A stretch of DNA of 64,000 bases from JBDHAC01 sp039589195 (GTDB taxonomy: Bacteria > Gemmatimonadota > Gemmatimonadetes > Palauibacterales > Palauibacteraceae): the NCBI GenBank assembly GCA_039589195.1, contig JBDHHV010000019.1:1-64000 (forward strand), written 5' to 3'. Of the stretch, positions 62,206 to 64,000 are shown in pieces. Each line of letters begins with the position of its first letter. The first letter of the stretch is position 1. A program made the position numbers and the translations under genes. The notes under the pieces are model-generated. The model searched no databases and had not been told where the DNA came from. It saw nothing but the letters and a program-made list of their open reading frames with translations.

Positions 62206-63302
62206 TTCGTGGGTCGTTCCCCGGTCCCAGCGGCCGGCGGGGCGCTCGAGGCCCCGGTCTGGAGGGGCGCGCGGGACAGGTCCTCGTATCCGACCGGGTC
62301 GACCCTGGTCCAGGGAAGGTGCTCGGAGACCGGTTCCGCGTACACACGCGTACACGCATCGGTGGGAGAGGGCATCGGGTGGGCAAGCGCGTCCTCCATC
62401 GCACGATCCAATTCCCCATCCACGTCATCGCGGAGCGCCGACAGACTCGGCCCCGTCTCGAAGTCGTGCTCGAGCAGATAGCGCTCGAAGCCCTCGATCG
62501 GATCTCGCTTGCGCCACCTCTCGAGCTCGGTCTCGGGCACATAGACCTGGGGATCATGCTGCGCGTGGCCAAGCATGCGGAACGTTTCGGCAACGAGAAT
62601 CGTGGGTCCGCCGCCGCCCCGCGCGCGGGCGACTGCCTCTACCGCCGCGTCGTACACGGCCAAGACGTCGTTTCCATCCACGCCGATCGCCGGCACACCG
62701 TATGCCTTGGCCACGTCGGACCAGCTCTCCACGGCGGCCTGGGCCGAAGAGCGCGTGGAGAAGGACCAACGGTTGTGCTCCAGTACGACCACCATCGGGA
62801 GACGCTGGGCGGCAGCGAACGCGAAGCCTTCGTGCGAGGCTCCCGTTCGAGTGGCCCCTTCCCCCTGGTAGGTCATGCATACGTGAGGCTCGCCGCGCAT
62901 GCGGAAGGCGAGCGCGACCCCGTTCAGCGCGCAGAGTTGGGTGCCGAGCGAGCTGACCGGCCCGAGCAGGCCCAGGTCGGGTAGAGTGGCCTGGTTCGTC
63001 CCGTCCCTGCCCTCGGCGACGGAGCCGGTCCTGCCGGTGTACTGCAGAAACACGTCGCGAATGGGGAACCCCCGCACCAACAGGGCCCCGAGGTCCCGAA
63101 ACGAGGGAGCGAGCCAGTCGCCATCCCCCAACGCGAAGGCGCTGCCGACCGGTGTGGCCTCCTGGCCGAGGCTCCGGTACAGGCTCCCGAGCACCTCTCC
63201 CTGTTTGAGCAGGCGCTCGAGTCGCTCCTCGAGACCCCTCGTGAGGAGCATGAAGCGAAGCAGATTCCGAAGATCGCTCGCAGTCAGAGACCGGTCAGAC
63301 AT
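62202..63302 (-). CDS. 2-oxoacid dehydrogenase E1 alpha subunit (branched-chain type)
   Basis: 366 aa from ATG 63302. LLTRGLEERLERLLKQGEVLGSLYRSLGQEA and the thiamine-diphosphate motif YQGEGATRTGASHEGF...VVVLEHNRWSFST. The motif begins GEG rather than GDG, as in branched-chain 2-oxoacid dehydrogenases; HAQHDPQVYVP and the phosphorylation-loop-like region are also BCKDH-like. Pyruvate dehydrogenase remains possible. Promoter at 63392-63420 and a palindrome further upstream suggest its own regulation. Confidence 0.93.
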   Translation of the reverse strand: MSDRSLTASDLRNLLRFMLLTRGLEERLERLLKQGEVLGSLYRSLGQEATPVGSAFALGDGDWLAPSFRDLGALLVRGFPIRDVFLQYTGRTGSVAEGRDGTNQATLPDLGLLGPVSSLGTQLCALNGVALAFRMRGEPHVCMTYQGEGATRTGASHEGFAFAAAQRLPMVVVLEHNRWSFSTRSSAQAAVESWSDVAKAYGVPAIGVDGNDVLAVYDAAVEAVARARGGGGPTILVAETFRMLGHAQHDPQVYVPETELERWRKRDPIEGFERYLLEHDFETGPSLSALRDDVDGELDRAMEDALAHPMPSPTDACTRVYAEPVSEHLPWTRVDPVGYEDLSRAPLQTGASSAPPAAGTGERPTK

Positions 63303-63391
63303 CCCGCTCCCGCGCCGAGGTCGTGATCCGTGGTTGATCCACGCGCGCGACCCGTGAAAGCGGCTCAGCGACCTGCGTGGTTTGGACGGCA

Positions 63392-63420
63392 AGAATAGGG
63401 GCGACCCGTGGTCGCAGCAA
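63392..63420 (-). promoter_or_regulatory. sigma70-type promoter for the E1-E1-E2 operon
   Basis: On the minus strand: TTGCTG (63420-63415), 17-base spacer, TATTCT (63397-63392); start near 63385, leader about 80 bases. Confidence 0.55.
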
Positions 63421-63437
63421 CCACAACGCGTTTGGCG

Positions 63438-63455
63438 CTTTACGTCAACGTAAAG
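63438..63455. promoter_or_regulatory. Palindrome CTTTACGT-CA-ACGTAAAG, possible operator
   Basis: An 8-bp perfect inverted repeat with a 2-base centre, 18 bases upstream of the -35 box of the E1 promoter (about -53 to -70 from the predicted start) and overlapping the ygfZ stop codon. Spacing fits an activator site. As I recall it, the pattern TTTACGTnnACGTAAA resembles sites of LiuR-type regulators of branched-chain amino acid breakdown. Confidence 0.45.
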
Positions 63456-64000
63456 GGAAGAGCTCGCACCTGCACATCCGCGGGGGCACCCGCCTCGCGA
63501 GAGAGAGCCTGCCCCGGCTCGACCTCGCGTCGCGCATAGCCGAGCGCGATCGCTCCGAAGCGGGGCGAGATCACGGCCGTGCGGGTCTCGGCGACGCTTC
63601 GCTCACCGAGGAACAACGGGGAGTCGGGCGCGAACGACTCGGCCGGGTCACCGCTCAGGAAGCCGACGAGCCGTCGGTTCACGTGCCCCCGATAGTGGAT
63701 GCGCGCGACGACTTCCTGCCCGGTGTAGCATCCCTTGTCGAAGTGCACGGCCCGCGCCGCCTGGCCGGTCTCCTGCGGGAGGCTGTCCGCCGTGATCTCC
63801 CGCCCATACACGGGCACTCCACGCTCCACACGCAGGATCTCCCATACCGCACGGCTCACCGGGAGTCCGCCGAGTGCCTGAACCGTCTCCCTCAGCGCCG
63901 CCCGGACCGATAAGACCGCCGAGGCCGGCACGTACAGATCGAAGCCGGGGCCTTCCACGGCTTCGCGTCGCACCAGGAGAAGGGGTGCGCCGACGGGGTC
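63440..64000 (-). CDS. ygfZ: YgfZ/GcvT-like folate-binding protein (5' end outside window)
   Basis: 186 C-terminal residues; the frame enters from beyond base 64000. The family signature KGCYTGQEVVARIHYRGHVNRRL is complete, including the redox-active cysteine of K-G-C-x-G-Q-E, with FDLYVPASAV upstream and a GcvT-like C-terminal barrel (ALGYARREVEPGQAL). YgfZ uses tetrahydrofolate to help assemble or repair certain iron-sulfur clusters. It is not the aminomethyltransferase GcvT of glycine cleavage. Confidence 0.92.
   Translation of the reverse strand, partial: DPVGAPLLLVRREAVEGPGFDLYVPASAVLSVRAALRETVQALGGLPVSRAVWEILRVERGVPVYGREITADSLPQETGQAARAVHFDKGCYTGQEVVARIHYRGHVNRRLVGFLSGDPAESFAPDSPLFLGERSVAETRTAVISPRFGAIALGYARREVEPGQALSREAGAPADVQVRALPFTLT

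Overview
High-GC bacterial chromosome with little intergenic space, written around a replication-origin neighbourhood. On the left, genes run almost entirely on the minus strand down from dnaA (about 31.2 kb). On the right, rpmH-rnpA-yidD-yidC-mnmE-mnmG-parA-parB run on the plus strand, so transcription diverges from about 31.3 kb as expected at oriC. Gene content and style point to a Gram-negative, aerobic heterotroph: TonB receptor, outer-membrane proteins, lipoproteins, b558-type succinate dehydrogenase, and a Ser/Thr kinase with a C-terminal multi-helix membrane module. I infer Gemmatimonadota or a relative; no rRNA gene is present to prove it.

Left arm (0-23 kb, minus strand): a Tat-type NAD-epimerase fragment, DNA polymerase I without proofreading residues, a cold-shock protein with its own promoter and terminator, a TPR lytic transglycosylase, a TonB receptor interrupted by a frameshift, an ExbB-like protein, a complete Opp/Dpp-type ABC importer with two tandem binding proteins, and a glycine-cleavage block (gcvH, gcvPA, UPF0173 hydrolase, gcvPB, lipM). 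LipM is predicted to octanoylate GcvH and possibly the E2 protein at the far right of the window.

23-31 kb: a divergent intergenic region holds a candidate structured RNA with an exceptionally long Shine-Dalgarno sequence, a 15-bp long-range helix and a strong terminator, followed by dapF-mutY. Then come an MBL hydrolase, a Nudix hydrolase, a YIP1 membrane protein, dnaN and dnaA. The dnaA-dnaN gap carries a DnaA-box/trio-like arrangement.

31-44 kb: ribosome/RNase P/membrane insertase genes, tRNA-modification genes mnmE and mnmG, an Fpg-like protein lacking the catalytic proline, acylphosphatase, pyrF, a small LAGLIDADG-like protein overlapping two parS-like sites, and a parA-parB-M23 peptidase-bactofilin operon followed by a cluster of DnaA-box-like heptamers.

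44-64 kb: a cation/Ca2+ antiporter, a VapBC-like pair, sdhCAB, a broken repeat-rich serine hydrolase gene, a kinase/DUF1015/beta-propeller cluster, a HAD phosphatase, OsmC and methyltransferase genes, and a branched-chain-type 2-oxoacid dehydrogenase operon (E1alpha, E1beta, E2) with a promoter and upstream palindrome, next to a ygfZ fragment. No tRNA, rRNA, CRISPR array or insertion sequence was found.
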